This document shows, in pieces, positions 16,035 to 24,581 of a DNA stretch of 37,101 nucleotides; positions within the stretch are counted from its first letter, which is position 1; the number at the start of each line of letters is the position of its first letter. This DNA comes from Novosphingobium sp. (lineage in GTDB: Bacteria > Pseudomonadota > Alphaproteobacteria > Sphingomonadales > Sphingomonadaceae), in NCBI GenBank assembly GCA_031285165.1, contig JAITWR010000102.1:1-37101 (forward strand), given 5' to 3'. Both the position numbers and the translations under genes were made by a program. Below the pieces are notes generated by a model. It ran no database searches. It worked only from the letters and a program-made list of their open reading frames with translations, and had not been told where the DNA came from.

Positions 16035-18239
16035 CTAGGCGCGGGTGCGGGGGAGCCCCAGGCCTTTTTCAGCGATCATGCTGCGGTGGACTTCGCTGGA
16101 GCCGCCGTAGATCGTCGTGCCGTGGGCGTGGCGATAGTCCTGGTTGATCGCGCCGGCCGGCCCCTTGCGCTTCGACAGCGACCAGGGGGCGGTGAGATCC
16201 AGCAGGTCGCGCGAATCGGTGGTGAACCTTTCGGACGAGAACATCTTGGTCATCGGGCCGTAGGCGTGGTTCGCCTTCTTTTCCACCTGCGCCCAGTTGG
16301 CGCGGTATTGCAGCAGTTCGGCGGCGAGGTAGTTGGCGTAACTGCGCGCGAGGCGGCCCTGCGCGTTGGCCTGGTCGATCAGCCTGGCGCCGCCCGGCAC
16401 GGGGATCTGCCGGCACAGTTCCACCGCTTCCTCCAGCATCACCCGTTGCACTTTGGCGAAGCCGCCGCCGTGTTCCAGTTCGAGGCTGGCCGCCATCGTC
16501 CGGGCGCCGCCGTCGACTTCGCCCAGCCGCCAGGAATCGGGGATCTTCACCCCGTCGTAGAAAGTGATGTTGGTGCGCTCGTCCATGAAAGTATGGACCG
16601 CCTGCACTGTCACTCCCTCGGCTTTCAGCGGCACGATGAACATGGTCAGGCCCTTGTGTTTGGGCGCTTCGGGATTGGTTCGCGTCAGCATCAGGACATA
16701 GTCGGTCAGGTTGGCGCCGCTGGTCCACATCTTGGTGCCTTCGATCTTCCAGCCGTTCCCGTCAGGGATCGCGCGGCACTGCGCGGCGAAAACGTCCGAG
16801 CCGCTGCCCGGCTCCGAATAGCCGAGCGAGCAGATGGCATCGCCCGACATGACCCTGGCCAGCACGTCCTGCTTCAGTTCCTCGGTGCCGAAGCGGTGCA
16901 TGATCAGCGCTACCATCTGCGCGACGCTGGCCACCGGGTTGTTCCAGCCTTCTTCCTCGAAAGCATCGCGCGCGGCGGTGACGGCATAGGGGCTGAGGCC
17001 GCGGCCACCGACATCCCTGGGCAGTTGCAGATAGGCGAGATTCGCCTCGACCAGCTTCTTGTGGATGCGCGGGTTGTGGCCTTCCCACGAATAGTGGAAC
17101 TTCGCCCGTTCCTCGTCGGTCACGTTTTTGGCGAAGAATTCGTGGATTTCCTTCTGCACCTGGCGCGCTTCCTCGCCCAGGTCGAATTCGATCGGCACGG
17201 CGCCGGCATCGGGCAGGCTGGTGGTTTCGCCCGCATAGAGGCGGCGGCCGGCTTCGGCGAGAAGCTGCTCGGGATCGCCCAGCACCAGCGGCCAGGCTTT
17301 CGCGCGCAGGTTGTAGAGGTGGATGTCGTGCTCGATGGTAAGGCCGATGCCGCCGAAAGTGTGGACCGCTTGGGTGACGGTGCGCGCGGCGGCCTGCGCC
17401 GTCCACCAGCCGGCCAGCGAGACTTGCGCGGCGGCCTCCGCCTCGCCGTCGGCGATCGAGCGGATCGCTTTCCAGACGAGCAGCTTGCCACTGTCGATCT
17501 CGCAGATGAGATCGGCCATCGGGTGCGAGATGGCCTGGAACGTGCCGATCAGCACGCCGAACGCCTTGCGCTCACCGGCATAGGCGGCGGCCATTTTCAG
17601 CGCCTCGCGCGACAGGCCCGAAAGCGCGGCGCTGATCAGCAGCTTCCATTCCTCGATGCCCGCGGCGAAAGTAGCCAGCGCGGCATCGCCGCTGCCGAGG
17701 ACAGTGGCCGGCAGGCCGGCAAGGTCGATTTCGGCGATCGGCGTGGACGCCAGGTTGTCTTCGGCCACGCGCGCCTCGGCCGGCACGGTGACGAGCACCA
17801 CGTCGCTGCCCCGGCGTGCCACTACCACCTCGGCGACGAGCCCGCCGGCAACCCACTGGCGCGGCAGATCGGCAATGTCGCGCATGGCGATGGTGGCCAC
17901 CGTTTCACCGGCGATGACCCGGCCGAGCAGGTCTTCCGCGCCGCCCAGTTGCGCCAGCAGCCGCGCGGCGACGAGCGCTTCGGCCATGGGGCCGGATGCC
18001 AGCGTGCGGCCGGCTTCTTCCAGCACGATGGCGGCGTCGAACAGGCCGAGGCCAAGCCCGCCGGCCGCTTCCGGCACGCGCAGGGCGAAAGCGCCCAGTT
18101 CGGCCAGGCCGCGCCACAGCGCCGGGTCGAAACCGCTCGGCAGGGCCGCGCGCACGCGCGCGCTCGACGAATTTTCATCGAGGAAACGCGCGAAAGTGTC
18201 GCGGACCATTTCCTGTTCTTCGGTCAGGTCGAAATTCAT
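16035..18239 (-). CDS. Two-domain (fused) acyl-CoA dehydrogenase
   Basis: Start MNFDLTEEQEMVRDTFARFLDE at 18239; N-half ends HTFGGIGLTIEHDIHLYNLRAKAW, then a second ACAD with LGYSEPGSGSDVFA, EGTKMWTSGA, YGGSSEVHRSMIAEKGLGLPR. Confidence 0.9.
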   Translation of the reverse strand: MNFDLTEEQEMVRDTFARFLDENSSSARVRAALPSGFDPALWRGLAELGAFALRVPEAAGGLGLGLFDAAIVLEEAGRTLASGPMAEALVAARLLAQLGGAEDLLGRVIAGETVATIAMRDIADLPRQWVAGGLVAEVVVARRGSDVVLVTVPAEARVAEDNLASTPIAEIDLAGLPATVLGSGDAALATFAAGIEEWKLLISAALSGLSREALKMAAAYAGERKAFGVLIGTFQAISHPMADLICEIDSGKLLVWKAIRSIADGEAEAAAQVSLAGWWTAQAAARTVTQAVHTFGGIGLTIEHDIHLYNLRAKAWPLVLGDPEQLLAEAGRRLYAGETTSLPDAGAVPIEFDLGEEARQVQKEIHEFFAKNVTDEERAKFHYSWEGHNPRIHKKLVEANLAYLQLPRDVGGRGLSPYAVTAARDAFEEEGWNNPVASVAQMVALIMHRFGTEELKQDVLARVMSGDAICSLGYSEPGSGSDVFAAQCRAIPDGNGWKIEGTKMWTSGANLTDYVLMLTRTNPEAPKHKGLTMFIVPLKAEGVTVQAVHTFMDERTNITFYDGVKIPDSWRLGEVDGGARTMAASLELEHGGGFAKVQRVMLEEAVELCRQIPVPGGARLIDQANAQGRLARSYANYLAAELLQYRANWAQVEKKANHAYGPMTKMFSSERFTTDSRDLLDLTAPWSLSKRKGPAGAINQDYRHAHGTTIYGGSSEVHRSMIAEKGLGLPRTRA

Positions 18240-18353
18240 GGGTTTCCTCTCTCCCGCAATAAAGACCGGCGGCCCGGCGCGAAAATCCGCAACAGCACGG
18301 AATGGCCGCCGGCGGCAACGGGAATCTCGCACCATCGCCGCGGCGATCGGGCA

Positions 18354-18390
18354 ATAAAAAGGCGGCGCCTCCCCAGGGGGAGACGCCGCC
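18354..18390 (-). terminator. Rho-independent terminator downstream of the TonB-dependent receptor gene
   Basis: Minus strand: GGCGGCGTCTCCCCCTGGGGAGGCGCCGCC followed by TTTTTATT. Confidence 0.85.
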
Positions 18391-18422
18391 AGGTGCGGAA
18401 AAAGCCCGTGTGGCGCCCGGCC

Positions 18423-21029
18423 TTACTGGCCGAACTTGTAGCGCAGGCGGAAACCCCACATGCGCGGTTCGCCGACGATCGACGAGATAAAGCCGCGCGC
18501 GGTGTTGTCGTTGATTTGCTGGATGACTTTCTCGTTGGTCACGTTGGTCATGAAGAACGATGCGTCGATCGGCATCTGCGCGACGTTTTCCCAGTTGACG
18601 GAAAGGTTCAGCACGCTGGACGAAGGCGCAATGCCGCCGCCCGATCCCGGCACGCTGTCGGCAACGATGCGCCGGCGCGACTGGTAAACGAACGTGCCGC
18701 CCAGGCTGATCCTGCCGACCGAGGGATCGAGCGGCAGGGTGTAATTCGCCGAAGCGACCACCTGATGCGGCGGCCCGGAATTGGGCAGCGTATCGCACTG
18801 TTCGCCCGAGCAGCCTTTCGACAGCGGCGCCGTGATATCGTTGTACGGCCCCGGCACCACCGGGATGGTTACTTTCAGCAGCCGCGCATGGATATAGCCA
18901 TAGGACAGGTCGAGCCGCATTCCCTCGAAAGGCGAGACGTTCAGGTCCGCCTCGATGCCCCAGATCCGCGACTTGCCGGCATTGATGATCGTGGCGTTGC
19001 CGGTGCAGATGATGAAGTCGGTCTGGCCGGGAGGAAGCGGCTTGTTCTGATTGCAGGCGACGCCCAGTTGCAACTGCTGGTTACGCAAATTGTTGTAATA
19101 ACCAGCAATATTGAAGCTGCCCGGTATGGAGCCGCGCCAGCTCGTCTTGGCGCCGACTTCGAACGTATCGACCGTTTCCTTGTCATAGGGCTGGAGCGGG
19201 TCGGGACCGTAAACGGCGAGGCCGCCCTGGCGGTAGCCGCGCGACCATTTGCCATAGAGCATGACATTGTCGACCGGCTTGTAATCCGCCTGCAACAGCC
19301 AGGTCGGCGCCCGGGTGTTCTTGTGCAGGTTCTGCCGGCAGTCGGTCAGGGCGTCGGTGAGGCTGAGATAGGTCGCATAGTTTGCAGGATTGGGGGCACC
19401 GTTGTAGCCGGGAGCCTTGGGGTTTGTGCAGGCGAACCGGACATTGCTGGGCACCAGCGTGAACACCGGCGTCAGGTTGATCAGGTCCGTATTCATCTTG
19501 TCCCAGGTGTAGCGGATGCCGCCGGTCAGCGTCAGTTGCTCGGTCAGCTTGTAGCTGGCCTGGGCATAGAGCGCATAGTCGCGGAACCGGGACTGTTGCA
19601 GCGAGTAGGCGCCGGTGCCGCCGGAAATGGTCAGCGCGTTGTAAAGGGGGTTTCCAGACGGTACGAAGGAGGGGCCGCCGAGCACGGCCGCAGGCAGGCA
19701 GTTGAATACCAGGACATCGGTGCAGGCGGTGAACGATGCGGTCTGCACGCCCGACCAGCCCAGCGGATCGTTCAGCTCGGCATAGCCGCCGGCCTGCCAG
19801 GTGAAGCGGCCGTCACCCGGATGGCCCTGGAATTGCAGCTCTGCGACGAAAGAGCTTTGGGCGTTGGTATAGCCGGCCATGCCGTTGTTGTGGGTAAAGG
19901 CGAAGCCGCGAACGTCACGGCTCGTTTCATTGCCGAAAGTCACGCCCGGCAGCAGGGCATAGTTGCCGAACAGGTCGAGGTTGGTCTTGCCGCGCATTTC
20001 CCCGTAGGACAGGATGTTCTTGACCGTCAGGCTGTCGCTGGCGGTCCAGGTCAGCGTATTGATCACTTGCCAGGTTTCGGCGATCGACTGGGAATCGGGC
20101 ACGCGGTTCGATACCGACCAGAACCCATAGGGCGCTTCGCGCACCATCTGCGCCACCGATTCGTTGCCGAAAGCTGCCTGGTTGGAATTTCCGGGGAAGG
20201 CCGCGGTGATCTTCGGGATCATGCCGTTGCTTTGCGAATGGGTGTAGGAGAATATCGTGTAATTTTCCAGATTGGGCGTCAGTTCGCCAAGCATGCTGAG
20301 GCGCGCGGCCCAGTAGTTGACATCGCCCATGTCGCGGCCGTCGAATTTGCCGTCGCCGAGATTGCCGACATTCTTGAGATAGCCGTGGCGATCCTGATGA
20401 TCGACGCCGGCACGGATGCGGAACGTATCGGACAGCGGCACGTTGATCACGGCCTGTGCGCGCCACATATCGTAATTGCCAGCGCTGCCCTCGACATAGC
20501 CTTCAAGCTTGTCTGTCGGCTTTTTGGGGACCAGCAGCACCGCGCCGCCAGTGACGTTGCGGCCGAACAGCGTGCCTTGCGGCCCTTTCAGCACCTGCAC
20601 GTTCTGCAAATCGAACATCGCGCCCGGACCGGCGCCATCGCCGCCGAAAGTCGCGCCGCTGCCGCGCGGGGCAACGACATCGGCGAAGAACACGCCCACC
20701 GTCGCGAAGCTGCGCTGTTCCTGATAGAAGCCGCGGATGGTGAACGTGGTGTTGTCCGCGCCGTAACGGTTGTTGACTGCGAAGCCGGGCGTGAAGGAGG
20801 CGATGTCCTTCAGGTTCGAGATATTGTTGTTGGCCAGCTTGTTCTGGTCGAGCACGGTGATCGAGATCGGCACGTCTTGCAGGCGCTGCTCGATGCGCTG
20901 CGCGGTCACGACGATGTCATTGGCGGAGGTGTCCCCCCCCCCCCCCGTATCCTGCGCCCAGGCGGGCAGAGCGTTGCAGGCGGTGAGTATGGTTGCAGCG
21001 GCGAGCGCCGCTTTCCTGGTAATGGCCAT
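18423..21029 (-). CDS. TonB-dependent receptor
   Basis: Start MAITRKAALAAATILTACNALPAWAQ; DIVVTAQRIEQRLQDVPISITVLD (plug domain); C-terminal FFMTNVTNEKVIQQINDNTARGFISSIVGEPRMWGFRLRYKFGQ. Confidence 0.95.
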   Translation of the reverse strand: MAITRKAALAAATILTACNALPAWAQDTGGGGDTSANDIVVTAQRIEQRLQDVPISITVLDQNKLANNNISNLKDIASFTPGFAVNNRYGADNTTFTIRGFYQEQRSFATVGVFFADVVAPRGSGATFGGDGAGPGAMFDLQNVQVLKGPQGTLFGRNVTGGAVLLVPKKPTDKLEGYVEGSAGNYDMWRAQAVINVPLSDTFRIRAGVDHQDRHGYLKNVGNLGDGKFDGRDMGDVNYWAARLSMLGELTPNLENYTIFSYTHSQSNGMIPKITAAFPGNSNQAAFGNESVAQMVREAPYGFWSVSNRVPDSQSIAETWQVINTLTWTASDSLTVKNILSYGEMRGKTNLDLFGNYALLPGVTFGNETSRDVRGFAFTHNNGMAGYTNAQSSFVAELQFQGHPGDGRFTWQAGGYAELNDPLGWSGVQTASFTACTDVLVFNCLPAAVLGGPSFVPSGNPLYNALTISGGTGAYSLQQSRFRDYALYAQASYKLTEQLTLTGGIRYTWDKMNTDLINLTPVFTLVPSNVRFACTNPKAPGYNGAPNPANYATYLSLTDALTDCRQNLHKNTRAPTWLLQADYKPVDNVMLYGKWSRGYRQGGLAVYGPDPLQPYDKETVDTFEVGAKTSWRGSIPGSFNIAGYYNNLRNQQLQLGVACNQNKPLPPGQTDFIICTGNATIINAGKSRIWGIEADLNVSPFEGMRLDLSYGYIHARLLKVTIPVVPGPYNDITAPLSKGCSGEQCDTLPNSGPPHQVVASANYTLPLDPSVGRISLGGTFVYQSRRRIVADSVPGSGGGIAPSSSVLNLSVNWENVAQMPIDASFFMTNVTNEKVIQQINDNTARGFISSIVGEPRMWGFRLRYKFGQ
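20933..20946 (-). repeat. G14 homopolymer (C14 on + strand) inside the TonB-dependent receptor CDS
   Basis: Coding strand gat ac[G14]ac acc tcc gcc = D-T-G-G-G-G-D-T-S-A. Confidence 0.95.
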
Positions 21030-21311
21030 GATATTTCCCCTGATGAAGCGGACGGTGCCTCTATAGCCTTGAACGGAATAATCCATGAGCCCGCCCTGCT
21101 TACGCGACGGGTGCGGGATGGCCATGCCCATTCCCGCGGCGGGCGATGAAATTTCCGGCAGCGTTGCCGAGATGCAACGCATTCCGCAGGATATGAGAAA
21201 CAGTGTCTCTTTACTCCCGGCCCGGAGGGTGATTGTCCGCCCGTATCGTGGCGATCAGTGTCTCGGGGCAGCGGCGGCAAATGCGCTGAAAGCGCGTTTC
21301 GCAACGGTCTT

Positions 21312-22121
21312 TCAGGCCGCGTTGGAAAGCCGTTCCACCGTGGCGGTGAGCGTTTCGCCGGGGGCGAAGCATTGTTCGACTGCCTCGCCGATGCAGTGCA
21401 GCAGGCTTTCGCGGTTGACCCTGTCCTCCTGGCCGTAAACGAGGCCGACTGCCATCGGGTGCGGCTCGTCCTGACCCGGCAGCAGGACCGCCAGCACTTC
21501 CGCCGTCGCGCCGAAGCCGGCCTTGCCGTGGACATGGCCCCGATCCTGGCAGGCCTGCACCCGCGCGGCCATTTCCGCCAGGGCGAACTTGCGGCTCTCG
21601 CTCGCTTCGGCGTTGAGCCGGCGCAGGATGCCGTCGCGGCGCGGCTGGGCGATGGTGGAAAGCAGCAGCCAGCCCGCGGCGCTGTCGGTCAGCGGCTCCT
21701 GCAATCCGCCGAACAGGCCGCAGGTCGCCTGTGCCGCGGCGCGGGAGCCGGCGTGCCAGCTTACGATCTGCGCTTTCAGTTCGACGCGGCCGAACAGCGC
21801 CACCGAAAGGCCGGTCTGCGCGACCAGCCGGTCGATCAGCCCGACCAGCCTGCCGTCGCGGATCGCGCTGGTTTGCCCGGCGGTGCCGAGCAGCGCCGCG
21901 CGCGGCGCCAGGCTGTAGGAGCGTGAATAGGGATCCTTGTAGAGCAGGCCCAGCTCGACCAGGCTCGACAGCAGTTCGGACGTGCTCGACTGCGGCCGAT
22001 TATAGCGGCGCACGATATCCATCACCGTCGCTTCGCGATGCGTGTCGTCGAAATATTCGAGAACCTCGATAACGCGACGGGCGATCTTCGCCTTGTTCGA
22101 CGGGGCCGATGCGGCAGGCAT
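21312..22121 (-). CDS. IclR family transcriptional regulator
   Basis: ARRVIEVLEYFDDTHREATVMDIVRRYNRPQSSTSELLSSLVELGLLYKDPYSRSYSLAPRAALLG winged HTH. Confidence 0.8.
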   Translation of the reverse strand: MPAASAPSNKAKIARRVIEVLEYFDDTHREATVMDIVRRYNRPQSSTSELLSSLVELGLLYKDPYSRSYSLAPRAALLGTAGQTSAIRDGRLVGLIDRLVAQTGLSVALFGRVELKAQIVSWHAGSRAAAQATCGLFGGLQEPLTDSAAGWLLLSTIAQPRRDGILRRLNAEASESRKFALAEMAARVQACQDRGHVHGKAGFGATAEVLAVLLPGQDEPHPMAVGLVYGQEDRVNRESLLHCIGEAVEQCFAPGETLTATVERLSNAA

Positions 22122-22292
22122 GGAACCTCTCCTTCCATTTTTATGGCGGCGGGATTGCGCGATTTGCCCGTCATGTCAACAATAAATGAGAATATCTCTT
22201 TTTTCCCTTACCCTGGTTAGCTTTGCCGGGGCCGGGGCGGTGCGGAATTTGCTCTTTTGCGCATTGCGAATCGGGCGCCTAAAGGAGCGGGA

Positions 22293-23270
22293 GTGTCTAT
22301 CGACGACCTTTTTATCGACGCGCGGCGGCTATGGCCGGGCGAAACGGTCTGGGACGGGGCAATCGCCTTCGTCGATCTCGACCGGACGGCGGATGGGCCG
22401 GATGTCCTCGCCCTGCCGCCTTGCCCGGTGATCGGCATCGGCGATCCGGCCCATCCGCTCGGGCCGATGCTCGATGCGGTTGTCCAGCCGCCGGTCGGTG
22501 CCGGACTGCTGGCGCGGCAGGTGCTTGCCACGCCGCGGGCGGCCGCGATCACGGTGCAACTGCTGCGCCTGCTGCCGTCGCTGCCGGAAGGGCTGGGGCT
22601 CACGGCGGAATCGCTGGCCTATGCCGTCCTGCAAGGCAGCGAGGAACACACCCGCTGGCGGGCAGCGAATGCGCGGGCCTGCGACCGGAGCGAGGGGCGG
22701 GTTGCGGTGACGCGTGAGGATGCGCGGCTGACGATAACGCTCGATCACCCGGAAAGCGGCAATGCCATGGATCGGGCGATGCGCGATAGGCTGTGCGAAG
22801 CCTTCACTCTGGCCGCGCTCGATACCGGGATCACGCGGATCGTCCTCAGGGCCAATGGCAGGGTATTCAGCCTTGGCGCGGAGTTGAGCGAATTCGGCAT
22901 CACCACCGACCCGGCCTCTGCGCACGCCATTCGCGCCCGGACCCTGCCCGCCCATGCGGCGGCGCGTTGCGCCGACCGGCTCGAAGCGCGTGTCCAGGGC
23001 GCCTGCGTCGGTGCGGGGCTGGAACTGGCGGCCTGGGCGCGCCGGATCACCGCCTTGCCGAATGCCTGGTTCCAGTTGCCGGAGCTTGCCATGGGCATCC
23101 TGCCGGGGGCGGGGGGCTGTGTTGCGCTGACGCGGCGGATCGGGCGGCAGCGGGCCGCGCTGATGATCCTTTCGGGCAAGCGCCTCAGCGCGCGGCAGGC
23201 GCTAGGCTGGGGGCTGGTCGATGCGGTGGTGGACGAGCCGGCCCGCCACGAAAGTCGCGCACACGGCTGA
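22293..23270 (+). CDS. N-terminally extended enoyl-CoA hydratase/isomerase family protein
   Basis: GTG start after aaggagcgggag; crotonase core RLTITLDHPESGNAMDRAM, GRVFSLGAELSEFG, VQGACVGAGLELAAWARRI, PELAMGILPGAGGCVALTRRIGRQRA from about residue 130. Confidence 0.8.
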   Translation: MSIDDLFIDARRLWPGETVWDGAIAFVDLDRTADGPDVLALPPCPVIGIGDPAHPLGPMLDAVVQPPVGAGLLARQVLATPRAAAITVQLLRLLPSLPEGLGLTAESLAYAVLQGSEEHTRWRAANARACDRSEGRVAVTREDARLTITLDHPESGNAMDRAMRDRLCEAFTLAALDTGITRIVLRANGRVFSLGAELSEFGITTDPASAHAIRARTLPAHAAARCADRLEARVQGACVGAGLELAAWARRITALPNAWFQLPELAMGILPGAGGCVALTRRIGRQRAALMILSGKRLSARQALGWGLVDAVVDEPARHESRAHG

Positions 23271-24581
23271 CGATGACAGGGCGCCGCGTGCCGCCGCCCA
23301 GGGCCGGTCGAGCAGGCAGAGGTCGGCAATTGCGCCCGGCGCAATTCGGCGCGGGCGGGCGAGGTCGGCCGGATCGGCCAGATAGAGCGCCAGCGCCTGT
23401 TCCGGCGTGAGCGATTCGCCGGCGCCGATGACTTTTCCCGTGCGGGTGCGGCGTGAAACGGCGGCTGCCATTGCCTCCCACGGATCGGCGCCGGCGAATG
23501 GCGCATCGCTGCCGCCGGCGAGCGGGACGCCCGCTGCGATCAGGCTGCCCAGGCGATAGAGATCGGGATGATGGCGCGGCTCGACATCGGCCAGATAGCG
23601 GTCGCCGCGCTCGCCGACGAAGTGGGGCTGCGTCACGACCGCGAGCCCGAGTGCGGCTATCCGCGCCACCAGTTCGGGCGCGGCGATGGAGGCATGTTCG
23701 ATCCGGTCTCCGGGCAGCGCGCCAGCTTCCTCCAGCACGGCCAGGGCGAAGACCAGTTCTATTTCCGAAACGCAATGCACCGCGGCCGCGCGCTGCCGGT
23801 GATGCGCGGCGGCGACGAAGGTAACGGCATCATCGAAGGCCGGAAAAGTGGCTTCATGCAGATGGAGCTTGGCCGGGCCGAGCCGCCAGGGGCCGGCGGG
23901 GGCATCCGCCAGCGCCGCTTCCCCCGCGAGCAGGCAGTGCTGGAGCAATGCGCCGCTTTCCATCTGGCGGGTGAAATGCGCGGCCATGGCGGGATCGTTG
24001 CGCGGGGTCATGTCGGTGGCGCCGGTGACGCCGCAGCGCGCCAGCTCTGCCGAAACCTGTCCGAAATCGGGCGGGTGGCCGGCCAGCGCGGCTTGCAGCC
24101 AGCGGTCCTCGTCGAACAGGTGGCCGGTAGCGCGATCGAGGCCCGGCGGCGGTTCGGCGCGGGCCAGCAGTTCGGCAAGCGCCGGCGAATTGAGCAGCCA
24201 CAGCCGTCCCGAGCGATGCTGGATGCGTATGGGGCGGTCGGGAACCAGCCGGTCGAGCGCTGCGGCATCGGGCAGGCCCATCACGCTCTCGTGATAGCCG
24301 ATGCCGCGAATCCAGCCCGTGCCCGGCCGGCGGAGTTGCGCGGCGAGTTGTTCGGGCGTGTTTACCTCGGGCGGGCCGCAGGGCAGTGACGCCGCGCGCA
24401 CGGCCAGGCCGGCGAGATGGATGTGGTGGTCGTGGAGGCCGGGCAGGAGCGCCCCGCCGGAAGCGTCGATCACGGCCTCGCCGGGGCGCGGCGGCAAATC
24501 GCCGATTTCCGCGATCAGCCCTGCGGCAAGCCGGACATCGGCGCGCTTTCCCGCCCGGACTTCCGCGTCGCGGATCAGCAC
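23202..24581 (-). CDS. Amidohydrolase family protein
   Basis: VIDASGGALLPGLHDHHIHLAGL (HxH), RIEHASI, TQPHFVG, GGSDAPFAGADPWEAM. Confidence 0.9.
   Translation of the reverse strand: MLIRDAEVRAGKRADVRLAAGLIAEIGDLPPRPGEAVIDASGGALLPGLHDHHIHLAGLAVRAASLPCGPPEVNTPEQLAAQLRRPGTGWIRGIGYHESVMGLPDAAALDRLVPDRPIRIQHRSGRLWLLNSPALAELLARAEPPPGLDRATGHLFDEDRWLQAALAGHPPDFGQVSAELARCGVTGATDMTPRNDPAMAAHFTRQMESGALLQHCLLAGEAALADAPAGPWRLGPAKLHLHEATFPAFDDAVTFVAAAHHRQRAAAVHCVSEIELVFALAVLEEAGALPGDRIEHASIAAPELVARIAALGLAVVTQPHFVGERGDRYLADVEPRHHPDLYRLGSLIAAGVPLAGGSDAPFAGADPWEAMAAAVSRRTRTGKVIGAGESLTPEQALALYLADPADLARPRRIAPGAIADLCLLDRPWAAARGALSSSAVCATFVAGRLVHHRIDQPPA

Noticed and set aside
15609-21149. 1846-aa + strand ORF
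   Set aside because: Runs antisense through the crotonase, acyl-CoA dehydrogenase and TonB-dependent receptor genes, has low-complexity His/Arg/Gly/Val-rich composition and no recognisable motifs; a typical high-GC shadow ORF.
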